Shown piece by piece: positions 9,162 through 17,785 of a stretch of DNA of 64,000 nt; within the stretch, counting starts at the first letter, position 1; each line of letters starts with the position of its first letter. The notes beneath the pieces are model-generated. The model saw nothing but the letters and a program-made list of their open reading frames with translations. It was not told where the DNA came from and made no database searches. The translations under genes and the position numbers were made by a program. Source of the stretch: Hymenobacter sediminis (GTDB lineage: Bacteria; Bacteroidota; Bacteroidia; Cytophagales; Hymenobacteraceae); the NCBI RefSeq assembly GCF_003231285.1, contig NZ_QKNS01000006.1, positions 186,001-250,000 on the forward strand, given 5' to 3'.

Positions 9162-10160
9162 TTAATACGCCTTGGCCTGCCACTCCGTAAGGGCAATGCG
9201 CATGCTGGGTAGCTGGTTTTTGAAGGCGCTATCTTCCTTGTCGCCGAGCTTGATGGCCTTACGAGCGTACACAATGGCCGTTCCAAAATCCTGTTGCTGG
9301 GCCAGCAGTCGGGCCTTGATCCAGTTATTGGTGGCCGCATCCTGTAGGCGTAAGGACTCGTTGATATACGTCAGGGCGCGTTCGGCTTCAATGTTATTTT
9401 GCACCAGATAATCGGCGGCCTGAGCCAGCAGCTGCCAGTCGCCGGGCTTTTGCTGCAGCACCTGCTCGATGCCGCTGAGCACTTGCTTGTGTACTTCTGT
9501 CTCGATGGGGAGAGTGAGCGTGCGCTTTTCCCAGGTAAGGTTGAGGTGAGCCCCGGTCGATTTGATGTCGGAAAACCAGTATAGCAGGTTTTCGTGGAAG
9601 GGAGCCGTTTCGGGTATCACCGGCACCCGAATGATATCGTCGCGCTGGTCATAGCCCTCGGCGCCCCAATGGGTGGTCACGCGGTTGAGCACCAGCTCCC
9701 AGTCCCGGTCCTGGTGAGGCATAACATAAAAGGAGTATTGCCCGGCCGGCACCGTCTGGCCGCGCAGCAGCACCGGCGTCGAAAACTTAATCAGAGTGTT
9801 TTCATTGGCTCCGGCCCGCCAAATCTGGTCGTAGGGAACGAGGCCGCCCCACACAGCCCGGCCCCGCACGGCAGGAGCATGGTAGTCTACGGTTACTTCG
9901 GTAAGGCCAAAGCTTTGGGTAACTGCGGCCCGGGGGCTGGCCTGGGGCAAGGGCAGCTGAACGGGTTGAGTGCCGGTAGCAGGAGTAGGGGCCGGACTAG
10001 TAACGGTTGGCGGATTTGTAGCCGGAGCAGGGGTAGCAGTAGGCTGTTCAGGTGCAGCGGCGGGAGTAGGGGCCGCCGTTTGGGCCTGCGCCAGAGAAGC
10101 GGCCCCAAACAGGCTGATTCCTAATCCCAGACGAAGAGCCAGAAGCCGGACACGATACAT
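9162..10160 (-). CDS. Secreted DUF2911 domain protein
   Basis: About 332 aa from ATG 10160, chosen because a signal peptide ('LGLGISLFGAASLAQA') starts there; the frame is open further upstream. After the signal comes a Pro/Ala/Thr-rich low-complexity linker (~residues 28-65), then a DUF2911 domain with 'YHAPAVRGRAVWGGLVPYD' and 'WRAGANENTLIKF', then helical TPR-like repeats at the C-terminus. Likely periplasmic. Function of DUF2911 is not established. Transcribed away from the his operon. Confidence 0.85.
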   Translation of the reverse strand: MYRVRLLALRLGLGISLFGAASLAQAQTAAPTPAAAPEQPTATPAPATNPPTVTSPAPTPATGTQPVQLPLPQASPRAAVTQSFGLTEVTVDYHAPAVRGRAVWGGLVPYDQIWRAGANENTLIKFSTPVLLRGQTVPAGQYSFYVMPHQDRDWELVLNRVTTHWGAEGYDQRDDIIRVPVIPETAPFHENLLYWFSDIKSTGAHLNLTWEKRTLTLPIETEVHKQVLSGIEQVLQQKPGDWQLLAQAADYLVQNNIEAERALTYINESLRLQDAATNNWIKARLLAQQQDFGTAIVYARKAIKLGDKEDSAFKNQLPSMRIALTEWQAKAY

Positions 10161-10301
10161 ACAAAAGAGCAGTAGGTGGAAGGAGCGAAACCCAAGCGGG
10201 CATTCATGAACAGATTTTCCTGAAACAATGATGCCAGAAATCAGGTTGCAGAAGCACGGAGAACGTAAAGGTCCGGCTTTCATGTAAAATTTTTACTGAA
10301 A

Positions 10302-10334
10302 AGTTTTCATCCTACCCGTTGGCCCGTACATTTG
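10302..10334 (+). promoter_or_regulatory. Putative promoter of the his operon
   Basis: TACATTTG at 10327-10334 fits the Bacteroidota -7 element TAnnTTTG, and a T-rich TTTC at 10305-10308 sits 18 nt upstream in the -33 position. The leader peptide ATG is 21 nt downstream of the -7 box. Confidence 0.6.
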
Positions 10335-10355
10335 TTCCGCTACTACCAGCCCCGT

Positions 10356-10481
10356 ATGCTTTTCTCCGCGTTGTTTTTGACCCCTTGCCGTACTGTGGCC
10401 GCCCGCTTTTTGGGCCGCCGGGCCGGGTCCAGCGCGTCGCAGCAGCACCATCATCATCACGGGCATCATTCCTCTTTCTAG
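10356..10481 (+). CDS. hisL: Histidine operon leader peptide
   Basis: A 41-codon ORF just upstream of hisG. Near its 3' end, codons 31-38 read His x5, Gly, His x2 (10446-10469: CAC CAT CAT CAT CAC GGG CAT CAT), followed by Ser-Ser-Phe and TAG. Such a His run is the hallmark of an attenuation leader: ribosome stalling at His codons when charged tRNA-His is scarce changes folding of the downstream RNA. It lies right after a good promoter and 193 nt before hisG. It has no homology to other proteins that I can name. The start codon choice is the first in-frame ATG after the promoter. Confidence 0.85.
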   Translation: MLFSALFLTPCRTVAARFLGRRAGSSASQQHHHHHGHHSSF

Positions 10482-10674
10482 AGGAATGCACGCATCATAT
10501 TGACCCCGTTGGGCGAACCGCACTTGGTTCCCCGGCCCCCGCAAACAGGTGGCCCCGGCAGCTTATTGCCATTTTCCAACGACCTGGGTCCAAATTCCCT
10601 CCCCGAATTTCATTGAAGTACCACTAGAAACTGCCCTATGGCTGGTTTTTAGTCCCACCCCTTAACTTAACGAT
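10482..10674 (+). promoter_or_regulatory. His leader attenuator region
   Basis: The 193 nt between the leader stop and hisG hold no gene. A hairpin can be drawn at 10511-10533 (GAACC / GGTTC core with flanking GGG/CCC) and GC-rich blocks around 10531-10560 could form competing structures. I do not see a clear T-tailed terminator, so the exact antiterminator/terminator pair is not resolved. Confidence 0.5.
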
Positions 10675-11526
10675 ATGCTCCGTCTGGCTATCCAGAAATC
10701 GGGCCGCCTTAGCGAAGACTCCCTGAACCTGATTCGGGAGTGCGGTATCAGCTTCCTCAGCTCCTCGTACAAGCTGAAAACGGAAGCCACCAACTTCCCC
10801 CTCGAAATCCTCTACCTCCGCGACGACGATATTCCTGGCTACGTGCAGGATGGCGTAGCCGACTTGGGCATTGTGGGGCAAAACGTGCTGGTAGAAGCTG
10901 GCCTACCCCAGCTGGAAATCGAAGGGCTGGGTTTCAGCAAGTGCCGCCTGAGCCTGGCCGTGCCCCGCGCCGCCGGCTACGACTCCGTTGCCGACCTGGC
11001 GGGCAAGAACATTGCCACGTCCTACCCCCGGATTTTGGGCAGCTACCTGCAGGAGCGGGGCGTAACGGCCAACCTGCACACCATTAGCGGCTCGGTGGAA
11101 ATTGCCCCCAGCATTGGCCTGGCCGAGGCTATCTGTGATATAGTGAGCAGCGGTTCTACGCTGCTGGGCAACGGGCTACGGGAGGTAGAAACTGTGTTTC
11201 GCTCCGAAGCCGTGCTGATTGCCAACCAGCAGCTGAGTGCCGAGAAAAAGGAGTTGTTGGAACAGCTGCAGTTCCGGATGCAGGCCGTGCGCCGGGCCCG
11301 CCGCAACAAGTACATTCTGCTGAACGCTCCGGTGGCCTCGCTGGATGCGGTGAAGGCGTTACTACCCGGCATCAAGTCGCCAACCGTTACCAAGCTGGCG
11401 GAAGAAGGCTGGGTGTCGGTGCAGTCGGTCATCAATGAGGATGATTTCTGGCACATTACCGGGCAGCTGAAAGCCGTAGGCGCCGAGGGGATTCTGGTGC
11501 TGCCGATTGAGAAGATGATTGCCTGA
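10675..11526 (+). CDS. hisG: ATP phosphoribosyltransferase (long form)
   Basis: 283 aa, the long HisG form with a C-terminal regulatory ACT-like domain ('KLAEEGWVSVQSVINEDDFW', 'GAEGILVLPIEKMIA') that binds histidine. Catalyses the first and feedback-inhibited step, ATP + PRPP to phosphoribosyl-ATP. N-terminal 'MLRLAIQKSGRLSEDSL' and central 'GSVEIAPSIGLAEAICDIVSSGSTL' match the PRPP-binding region. First structural gene of the operon after the leader. Confidence 0.96.
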   Translation: MLRLAIQKSGRLSEDSLNLIRECGISFLSSSYKLKTEATNFPLEILYLRDDDIPGYVQDGVADLGIVGQNVLVEAGLPQLEIEGLGFSKCRLSLAVPRAAGYDSVADLAGKNIATSYPRILGSYLQERGVTANLHTISGSVEIAPSIGLAEAICDIVSSGSTLLGNGLREVETVFRSEAVLIANQQLSAEKKELLEQLQFRMQAVRRARRNKYILLNAPVASLDAVKALLPGIKSPTVTKLAEEGWVSVQSVINEDDFWHITGQLKAVGAEGILVLPIEKMIA

Positions 11527-11639
11527 GCCGGCGGGGGTAGGCAGCGAGCAGCTACTCCTTATATATAGGAGTACACTCGCGCCGCCACCTGCCTGAGGCC
11601 ATTTGTAAAATCACTACCAAACGTCAGCCAGACAACTTC

Positions 11640-12932
11640 ATGCAATTCTTTTCCTACCCCGCCCAAACGGACTGGCCCGCCCTGCAGCAGCGGGCCGCTG
11701 CCCAGCAGGCTCAGGACATCGACCAGCGGGTACAGCAGATTTTTGAGGATGTGCGCCAACGCGGCGACGCGGCCCTGCTCGACTACGCCCAGCGCTTCGA
11801 TGGCGCCGACCTAACGGGCGGCTTGCGCGTCAGCCTCGATGAGCTAACGGCGGCCGCGGCTCAGGTCCCGGCCGATCTGCAGGCGGCCATTCGGCAGGCC
11901 TATGCAAACATTTTGGGGTTTCACGAGGCGCAGGTGCCGCAGCCAGAACAGGTAGAAACCATGCCGGGCGTACACTGCTGGCGCCGGGCGGTGCCCGTGC
12001 AGCGGGTGGGCCTTTACATCCCGGGCGGCACGGCGCCGTTGTTCAGCACCCTATTGATGCTGGGCGTCCCGGCTCGGTTGGCAGCCTGCCCGGAGGTAGT
12101 ATTGTGCACTCCGCCCCAGCGCGACGGCTCCGTGAACCCAGTGATTCTGTTCACGGCGCAGCTGCTGGGCATCACCACGATTATTAAAGCCGGCGGCGCC
12201 CAAGCTGTTGCCGCCCTTACCGGCGGCACCGCCTCAGTGCCCGCTGTTGATAAGATCTTCGGCCCAGGCAACCGCTACGTGACGGCGGCCAAGCAGTTGG
12301 CCACGCGCTACGGGGTAGCCATTGACATGCCGGCCGGTCCGTCGGAAGTGCTGGTTATTGCCGACGCCTCGGCGAACCCCGCATTCGTCGCCGCCGATTT
12401 GTTGAGCCAGGCCGAGCACGGACCCGATTCGCAGGTAATTCTATTATCAGATTCCTTGAGCATCCTGGAAGCTACTCAGGCCGAAGTAACCCGCCAACTA
12501 CAGGAGTTGCCCCGGGCCGAGGTAGCCGCCCAGGCCCTGCAGGAAAGCCGGGCCATTCTGCTCCGCACCCCAGAGGAAATGCTCTACTTCTCGAACCAGT
12601 ACGCGCCGGAACACCTTATTCTGGCCGTGCAGAACCCGGAACAACTGGCTGAAGGCGTCACCAGCGCTGGCTCCGTATTTCTGGGCCACCTGACCCCGGA
12701 AGCCGCCGGTGACTACGCTTCCGGCACCAACCACACGCTGCCGACCAACGGCTACGCTCGCAACTATAGCGGGGTATCCCTGGATTCGTTTTTGAAAAAG
12801 ATAACGTTCCAGCGGCTTTCCACTGAAGGGTTGCGCCAGGTGGGGCCGGTAGTAGAGCTGATGGCCGAAGCCGAAGGACTGCGGGCCCACGCCCGCGCCA
12901 TCACGCTGCGGCTGGAGTCGCTCGGTGAGTAA
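11640..12932 (+). CDS. hisD: Histidinol dehydrogenase
   Basis: 430 aa, normal length. Performs the last two oxidations, histidinol to histidine, with NAD and zinc. Motifs visible: 'VGLYIPGGTAPLFST', 'AGGAQAVAALTGGT', 'KIFGPGNRYVTAAK', 'DMPAGPSEVLVIAD', 'QAEHGPDSQ' with catalytic Glu-His, and 'NHTLPTNGYARNYSG' near the C-terminus with a conserved His. Follows hisG by 113 nt; hisC begins 48 nt after it. Confidence 0.97.
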   Translation: MQFFSYPAQTDWPALQQRAAAQQAQDIDQRVQQIFEDVRQRGDAALLDYAQRFDGADLTGGLRVSLDELTAAAAQVPADLQAAIRQAYANILGFHEAQVPQPEQVETMPGVHCWRRAVPVQRVGLYIPGGTAPLFSTLLMLGVPARLAACPEVVLCTPPQRDGSVNPVILFTAQLLGITTIIKAGGAQAVAALTGGTASVPAVDKIFGPGNRYVTAAKQLATRYGVAIDMPAGPSEVLVIADASANPAFVAADLLSQAEHGPDSQVILLSDSLSILEATQAEVTRQLQELPRAEVAAQALQESRAILLRTPEEMLYFSNQYAPEHLILAVQNPEQLAEGVTSAGSVFLGHLTPEAAGDYASGTNHTLPTNGYARNYSGVSLDSFLKKITFQRLSTEGLRQVGPVVELMAEAEGLRAHARAITLRLESLGE

Positions 12933-12980
12933 CAGAACAGAATCCGCGCTAACGGCGCGGTCATCCTAATCTTCAGATTC

Positions 12981-14030
12981 ATGTTTAACCTCAATAGCCT
13001 CGTGCGGCCCAATATTCGGGCCATGAAACCCTATTCTTCGGCCCGCGACGAATTTCAGGGAGAGGCGCATGTGATGCTCGACGCCAACGAGAACAGCCTG
13101 GGCAGCGCCGGCCCCGAGCGGTTCAACCGCTACCCCGACCCCGTGCAGCGGGCCGTGAAAGCCGAACTGGCCCCACTGAAAGGTGTGCGGACGGAGCAAA
13201 TCTTTCTGGGCAACGGCTCCGACGAAGCCATTGACCTGCTGGTGCGCCTGACCTGCACTCCGGGTCAGGACAGCATTCTGATTCTGCCGCCTACTTATGG
13301 TATGTATGAGGTAGCCGCTAATCTGAATGACGTGCGCATCGAGCGGCTGCCACTCACCGCTGACTTTCAGCTCTCGCCCGAAACGGTGGCGGGGGTAGTA
13401 GCTTCCGAGGCCAAGCTGGTTTTTTTGTGCTCGCCCAACAACCCCACCGGCAATCTGCTTCACGCCGAAGCCATCGAGCAAGTGCTGCGGGGCTTCCGGG
13501 GGCTGGTGGTAGTGGACGAGGCCTATGCCGATTTCGCGGGGGCTCCGAGCTGGACCACGCGCCTGCAGGAGTTCCCGAACCTGGTAATTCTGCAGACCTT
13601 CTCCAAGGCCTGGGGCCTGGCGGGCCTGCGCCTGGGCATGGCCTTTGCCAGTCCGGAAATCATCGGCTACCTCAACAAAATCAAGCCGCCCTATAATGTG
13701 TCGGAGGCTACGCAGCAGCACGCCCTGCAGGCCCTGCGCGACGCGGCTCGTTTCGAGGATATGCGCCAGCAACTGCTGCAGGGCCGCGACTGGCTGGCTG
13801 AGCGCCTGCCGGCCGTGCCCATCGTGGAAACCGTGTTTCCTTCGGATGCCAACTTTCTGCTGGTGCGCTTTCGCCCCGATGCCACAGCCGTGTATGACTT
13901 CCTGGTAAGCCGGGGCATCATTGTGCGCAACCGCACTACCCAGCCCGGCTGCGCTGGCACGCTCCGCCTCACCGTGGGCTCGCCCCAGGAAAATGAGCAG
14001 TTGCTGGAAGCTCTCCAGAAGTTCGAGTAA
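12981..14030 (+). CDS. hisC: Histidinol-phosphate aminotransferase
   Basis: 349 aa, PLP fold type I. Converts imidazole acetol phosphate plus glutamate to histidinol phosphate. 'LDANENSLG' at the N-terminus, 'FLGNGSDEAIDLL', 'CSPNNPTGN', 'VVDEAYADF' and the PLP-lysine motif 'TFSKAWGLAGLRLG' are all present, with the conserved C-terminal Arg in 'LRLTVG'. Lies between hisD and hisB. Confidence 0.96.
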   Translation: MFNLNSLVRPNIRAMKPYSSARDEFQGEAHVMLDANENSLGSAGPERFNRYPDPVQRAVKAELAPLKGVRTEQIFLGNGSDEAIDLLVRLTCTPGQDSILILPPTYGMYEVAANLNDVRIERLPLTADFQLSPETVAGVVASEAKLVFLCSPNNPTGNLLHAEAIEQVLRGFRGLVVVDEAYADFAGAPSWTTRLQEFPNLVILQTFSKAWGLAGLRLGMAFASPEIIGYLNKIKPPYNVSEATQQHALQALRDAARFEDMRQQLLQGRDWLAERLPAVPIVETVFPSDANFLLVRFRPDATAVYDFLVSRGIIVRNRTTQPGCAGTLRLTVGSPQENEQLLEALQKFE

Positions 14031-14092
14031 GTCAGCACGACGACAGCACGACATTTAGATTTTACCTGACCCCGCGGGGGCATTTCTCCATC

Positions 14093-15205
14093 ATGAAGAA
14101 AGTTCTTTTCATTGACCGGGACGGCACCATCCTCATTGAGCCGCCCACCGATTTTCAGGTTGACTCGCTGAGCCGGGAAAAATTTCAGTTTGTGCCGGGC
14201 TCCATCACCGGGTTGGCGCGCATTGCCCGCGAGCTGGATTATGAGCTGATATTGGTGAGCAACCAGGATGGGCTGGGCACCGATAGCTTTCCGGAAGACA
14301 CCTTCTGGCCGGCCCACACCATGATGCTCGACATTCTGCGTTCGGAAGGAGTGGAGTTTGCCCGCGAGCATATCGACCGGAGCTTCCCGCACGAAAACCT
14401 CCCGACCCGCAAGCCCGGCATCGGGATGCTGCAGCAATACCTTGGGGAAGGCAGCGGCTACGACCTGGCCGGCTCCTTCGTTATCGGCGACCGGCTCACC
14501 GATGTGGAGTTGGCTCAGAACTTAGGTTGCCAGTCTATTCTGATCCGGCCGGAAGGGGAGGCCGACGACCGCGCTGCTCTGACGACTACCAACTGGGAAA
14601 AAATATACCAATTCCTGCGGTTGCCCGCCCGCACGGCGGTAGTACAACGCGACACGAACGAAACCAAAATCAGCATCGAAATAAACCTCGATGGCAACGG
14701 TCGTCCGCAGATGCATACCGGGCTTGGCTTCTTCGATCATATGCTTGATCAGCTCAGCAAGCACTCGGGCGTGGATATGAAAATTTCGGTACAAGGCGAT
14801 TTGCATATCGATGAGCACCACACCATCGAAGACACGGCCATTGCTCTAGGCGAAGCCTTTACTCAGGCCCTCGGCGACAAGCGCGGCCTGTCGCGGTATG
14901 GTTTCCTGCTCCCCATGGACGACGTGCTGGCCCAGGCTGCCATCGACTTTTCCGGCCGCCCCTGGATGGTGTGGGAGGCGGAGTTTAAGCGGGAAAAAAT
15001 AGGGGATATGCCGACAGAAATGTTTTACCATTTCTTTAAAAGCTTCTCTGATGCGGCTCGTTGCAACCTGAATATTAAGGCTGAGGGTCAGAACGAACAT
15101 CATAAGATAGAAGCCATCTTCAAGGCTGTAGCTAAGTCCATTAAAATGGCTCTGGTACGTGATGCTGGCCGGATGGAGATTCCCAGCACGAAAGGGGTTT
15201 TGTAG
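14093..15205 (+). CDS. hisB: Bifunctional histidinol-phosphatase / imidazoleglycerol-phosphate dehydratase
   Basis: 370 aa fusion. Residues ~1-165 form a HAD phosphatase ('FIDRDGTI' with both Asp, 'VSNQDGLG', 'GDRLTDVELA'); residues ~175-370 are the dehydratase with 'HTGLGFFDHMLDQLSKHSG', 'HIDEHHTIEDTAIALG' and a second His cluster 'NEHHKIEAIFKA' that bind manganese. The same fusion occurs in enterobacteria and many Bacteroidota. A 129-bp inverted-repeat element follows 6 nt after the stop. Confidence 0.97.
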   Translation: MKKVLFIDRDGTILIEPPTDFQVDSLSREKFQFVPGSITGLARIARELDYELILVSNQDGLGTDSFPEDTFWPAHTMMLDILRSEGVEFAREHIDRSFPHENLPTRKPGIGMLQQYLGEGSGYDLAGSFVIGDRLTDVELAQNLGCQSILIRPEGEADDRAALTTTNWEKIYQFLRLPARTAVVQRDTNETKISIEINLDGNGRPQMHTGLGFFDHMLDQLSKHSGVDMKISVQGDLHIDEHHTIEDTAIALGEAFTQALGDKRGLSRYGFLLPMDDVLAQAAIDFSGRPWMVWEAEFKREKIGDMPTEMFYHFFKSFSDAARCNLNIKAEGQNEHHKIEAIFKAVAKSIKMALVRDAGRMEIPSTKGVL

Positions 15206-15211
15206 TTTAAA

Positions 15212-15340
15212 CATTTGTTTAAACATATGGTAAAGCATTCATTCTTTATCTCTTGCCACTGGTCTCTAGTATGGGCATATCTCATAAGTCAAGTCAGAGA
15301 TGCAAGAGAGGAAGCGTTGCACCATATGTTTAAACAAATG
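15212..15340 (+). repeat. 129-bp element bounded by 20-bp perfect inverted repeats (MITE-like)
   Basis: Terminal arms 15212-15231 and 15321-15340 are exact reverse complements (one arm reads CATTTGTTTAAACATATGGT). The inside is AT-richer than neighbours and has a nested CTCTTGC / GCAAGAG pair (15251-15257 region and 15302-15308 region). It sits inside the his operon between hisB and hisH with no ORF. It may be a miniature transposable element or a processing/termination structure; no target duplication is obvious. Confidence 0.7.
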
Positions 15341-15372
15341 AATAAAGACATGATTTGCTCTAAAATCCTCAA

Positions 15373-15963
15373 ATGGAAATAGCAGTAATTGATTACAAAG
15401 GCGGCAACGTACAGTCCGTGTTGTTTGCGCTGGAACGGCTGGGGGTACAGGCTACCCTGACCTCGGAGCCCGAAGTGATTCGGCGTGCTGATAAGGTGCT
15501 GTTTCCGGGCGAAGGAGAAGCGGCCTCGGCCATGCGTGAGTTGCGGGCTCAGGGCCTCGATGAGTTGTTGCCTACCCTTACCCAACCCTTCCTCGGCATC
15601 TGCCTGGGCATGCAACTACTGGGTCAGCATAGTGAAGAAGGTGGCGGTACAGACCTACTCGGGATTTTGCCTTTTAACGTGATTCGCTTCCCAAATGCTC
15701 CAGAGTATAAAGTGCCGCACATGGGCTGGAATAACCTGCAGGTGCTTCGGTCCCCACTCTTTGAAGGACTGCGCGAAGAAGACTACGTGTACTTTGTGCA
15801 CAGCTATTATGCTCCGGTAGGCGACTACACCATTGCCCAGGCGGAGTATCCCGCGCCCTTTAGTGCCGCCGTGCAGTACAAGAACTTCTACGCCGTGCAG
15901 TTTCACACCGAGAAAAGCGGACCAGTCGGGACGCGGATTCTGGAAAACTTTCTGAAGCTGTAG
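15373..15963 (+). CDS. hisH: Imidazole glycerol phosphate synthase, glutamine amidotransferase subunit
   Basis: 196 aa class I glutaminase. 'IDYKGGNVQSV' at the N-terminus, 'FPGEGEAASAMREL', the nucleophile Cys in 'FLGICLGMQLLG', and His-Glu of the triad in 'VQFHTEKSG'. The family's usual 'PGVG' oxyanion strand reads PGEGEA here. Supplies ammonia to HisF. It is separated from hisB by the inverted-repeat element but keeps operon order. Confidence 0.96.
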   Translation: MEIAVIDYKGGNVQSVLFALERLGVQATLTSEPEVIRRADKVLFPGEGEAASAMRELRAQGLDELLPTLTQPFLGICLGMQLLGQHSEEGGGTDLLGILPFNVIRFPNAPEYKVPHMGWNNLQVLRSPLFEGLREEDYVYFVHSYYAPVGDYTIAQAEYPAPFSAAVQYKNFYAVQFHTEKSGPVGTRILENFLKL

Positions 15964-16066
15964 CAGCCTTGGAGCCGCTGGCAGGGGTAGGGGATTATTC
16001 TGCTACCTCTGCCGGCAGCCCTAAGTGCCGCGGCGCTTTCTTCCCTCATCATTCTAGCAGACACCC

Positions 16067-16783
16067 ATGGAAATCATTCCCGCTATTGACCTGATCAATG
16101 GCCAGTGCGTACGCCTCACCGAGGGCGACTTCTCCCAGCAGACTACTTACGACTCCGACCCCCTGGCCGTGGCCCAACGCTTCGAGCAGAACGGGGTGAA
16201 GCGCCTGCACCTGGTAGACCTCGATGGGGCCCGGGCCAAGCAGCCGGTGAACCTGCCGGTGCTGGAGCGCATTGCCCGGCACACCGCCCTGGAAATTGAC
16301 TTTGGCGGGGGGCTACAAAGCGAGCAGGCCGTGCGCCAGGCCTTTGAGGCAGGTGCGGGCCAGATTACAGCCGGCAGCATTGCCGTGCGGGAACCCGAAA
16401 CGGTGGCTGGTTGGCTGCGCACCTTCGGTGCTGAGCGCATCATTGTGGGGGCGGATTTCCGCGCCAACTTTATTTCCATCAATGCTTGGGCCGAACAAAG
16501 CGAGCGGACCCTGCGTGAGTTCGTGGCCGACTACCTGACGGCAGGCGCCAGCACCTTTATCTGCACCGATGTCAGCAAGGATGGCAAGCTGCAGGGCCCC
16601 GCTCTGGCTACCTATCAGGAGCTACGCGAGCAACTGCCCGCAGCTCAGCTGGTGGCCAGTGGCGGCGTCACGACCCTGGCCGATGTGGAAGCGCTGGCGG
16701 CAATTGGCATGCACGGCGCTATCATTGGCAAAGCCATTTATGAAGGCACCATTACCCTGGCTGAGCTTCAGCCCTGGTTGTAA
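16067..16783 (+). CDS. hisA: Phosphoribosylformimino-5-aminoimidazole carboxamide ribotide isomerase
   Basis: 238 aa TIM barrel. 'IIPAIDLINGQCVRLTEGDF' carries the catalytic Asp; 'LHLVDLDGARA', 'IDFGGGLQS', 'CTDVSKDGKLQGP' with the second Asp, and 'ASGGVTTLADV' phosphate-binding loop follow. Performs the Amadori rearrangement in histidine synthesis. A long perfect hairpin separates it from hisF. Confidence 0.96.
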   Translation: MEIIPAIDLINGQCVRLTEGDFSQQTTYDSDPLAVAQRFEQNGVKRLHLVDLDGARAKQPVNLPVLERIARHTALEIDFGGGLQSEQAVRQAFEAGAGQITAGSIAVREPETVAGWLRTFGAERIIVGADFRANFISINAWAEQSERTLREFVADYLTAGASTFICTDVSKDGKLQGPALATYQELREQLPAAQLVASGGVTTLADVEALAAIGMHGAIIGKAIYEGTITLAELQPWL

Positions 16784-16796
16784 GCCGCTGGTGTGC

Positions 16797-16843
16797 GTTG
16801 CTACCCCTCCGGTGGGCATTGAACCCACCGGAGGGGTAGCAGC
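16797..16843. repeat. 20-bp stem hairpin between hisA and hisF
   Basis: 16801-16816 and 16824-16839 are perfect 16-bp complements (CTACCCCTCCGGTGGG) around a 7-nt loop; the stem extends to 20 bp with one G-T pair. No T-tract follows, so it is more likely an RNA-processing or stability element than a full terminator. Confidence 0.7.
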
Positions 16844-16878
16844 TTCCAGAAAGCCACTACCCCAAACAAAACCACCTG

Positions 16879-17637
16879 ATGCTAACTAAACGAATTATAC
16901 CCTGCCTCGACGTAAAGGATGGTCGCACCGTGAAGGGCGTCCGGTTTGAAGGGCTGCGCGACGCCGGTGACCCCGTGGCCCTGGCCGCCCGCTACGCCCG
17001 CGAAGGCGCCGATGAGCTAGTGTTCCTGGATATCACTGCGACCAACCAGAAGCGCGCAACCCTGGTGGCGCTGGTACGCGACGTAGCGCGTGAGCTGGAT
17101 ATTCCCTTCACCGTAGGCGGCGGCATTGGCACGGTAGCCGACGTGGAAGCCCTGCTGCTGAACGGGGCCGACAAGGTCAGCATCAACTCCGCGGCGCTGG
17201 CCCGGCCTGAGCTGATTGACGAGTTGGCCGCTCGTTTCGGGTCGCAGTGCATTGTGGTGGCGGCCGATGCCCGCTTTCACGAGCCGGATGGCTGGCAAAT
17301 CTATACCCGCGCTGGCACCCACAACACCGGCCGCGACGCGGTGCAGTGGTGTCGGGAGGCGGCTGATCGGGGCGCCGGCGAGATTCTGCTGACTTCTATG
17401 AGCAACGATGGCACCAAGGATGGCTTCGCGCTGGATATTACCGGGGCCGTCAGCCGGGCCGTGTCGGTGCCGGTGGTAGCCTCTGGCGGGGCCGGTTCCA
17501 AGCAGGACTTTACCAACGTATTCCAACAAGCCCACGCCGACGCCGGGCTGGCGGCCAGCATTTTTCACTTCGGCGAAATTGGCATCCGGGAGCTGAAAGA
17601 GCATCTGCGGGCCGATGGTATTCCGGTGCGGCTGTAA
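16879..17637 (+). CDS. hisF: Imidazole glycerol phosphate synthase, cyclase subunit
   Basis: 252 aa TIM barrel, paralog of HisA. 'RIIPCLDVKDGRTVKGVRF' contains catalytic Asp (residue 11); 'FLDITATNQKR', 'TVGGGIGTVADVEALL', 'SMSNDGTKDGFALD' with the second Asp, and 'ASGGAGSKQDF'. Works with HisH to make imidazole glycerol phosphate and AICAR. Confidence 0.97.
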   Translation: MLTKRIIPCLDVKDGRTVKGVRFEGLRDAGDPVALAARYAREGADELVFLDITATNQKRATLVALVRDVARELDIPFTVGGGIGTVADVEALLLNGADKVSINSAALARPELIDELAARFGSQCIVVAADARFHEPDGWQIYTRAGTHNTGRDAVQWCREAADRGAGEILLTSMSNDGTKDGFALDITGAVSRAVSVPVVASGGAGSKQDFTNVFQQAHADAGLAASIFHFGEIGIRELKEHLRADGIPVRL

Positions 17638-17644
17638 TTTTTTC

Positions 17645-17769
17645 AGGTGAAGAGGTGAGGAAGTACATGGTGACGGGTAGTAAGAGGGGTAGGCTAGCCT
17701 ACCAGGCCATCAGCCCGTATTCCTGTCACCCTCTTTCCCATTCACCTGTCACCATGTACCTCTTCACCT
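17645..17769. repeat. Long imperfect inverted repeat between hisF and hisIE
   Basis: Left arm 17645-17674 and right arm 17748-17769 pair as AGGTGAAGAGGT...ACATGGTGAC, the left arm carrying an extra 8-nt GAGGAAGT-type insertion. The centre contains a 14-bp palindrome GTAGGCTAGCCTAC (17688-17701) and a further GTCACC copy near 17725. The whole 145-bp gap could fold as a branched hairpin. Confidence 0.65.
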
Positions 17770-17785
17770 CATTCCTTCTAATCGA

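Noticed and set aside
12966..14054. 362-codon minus-strand ORF opposite hisC
   Set aside because: Shadow of hisC, with His/Gln-rich composition typical of antisense frames.
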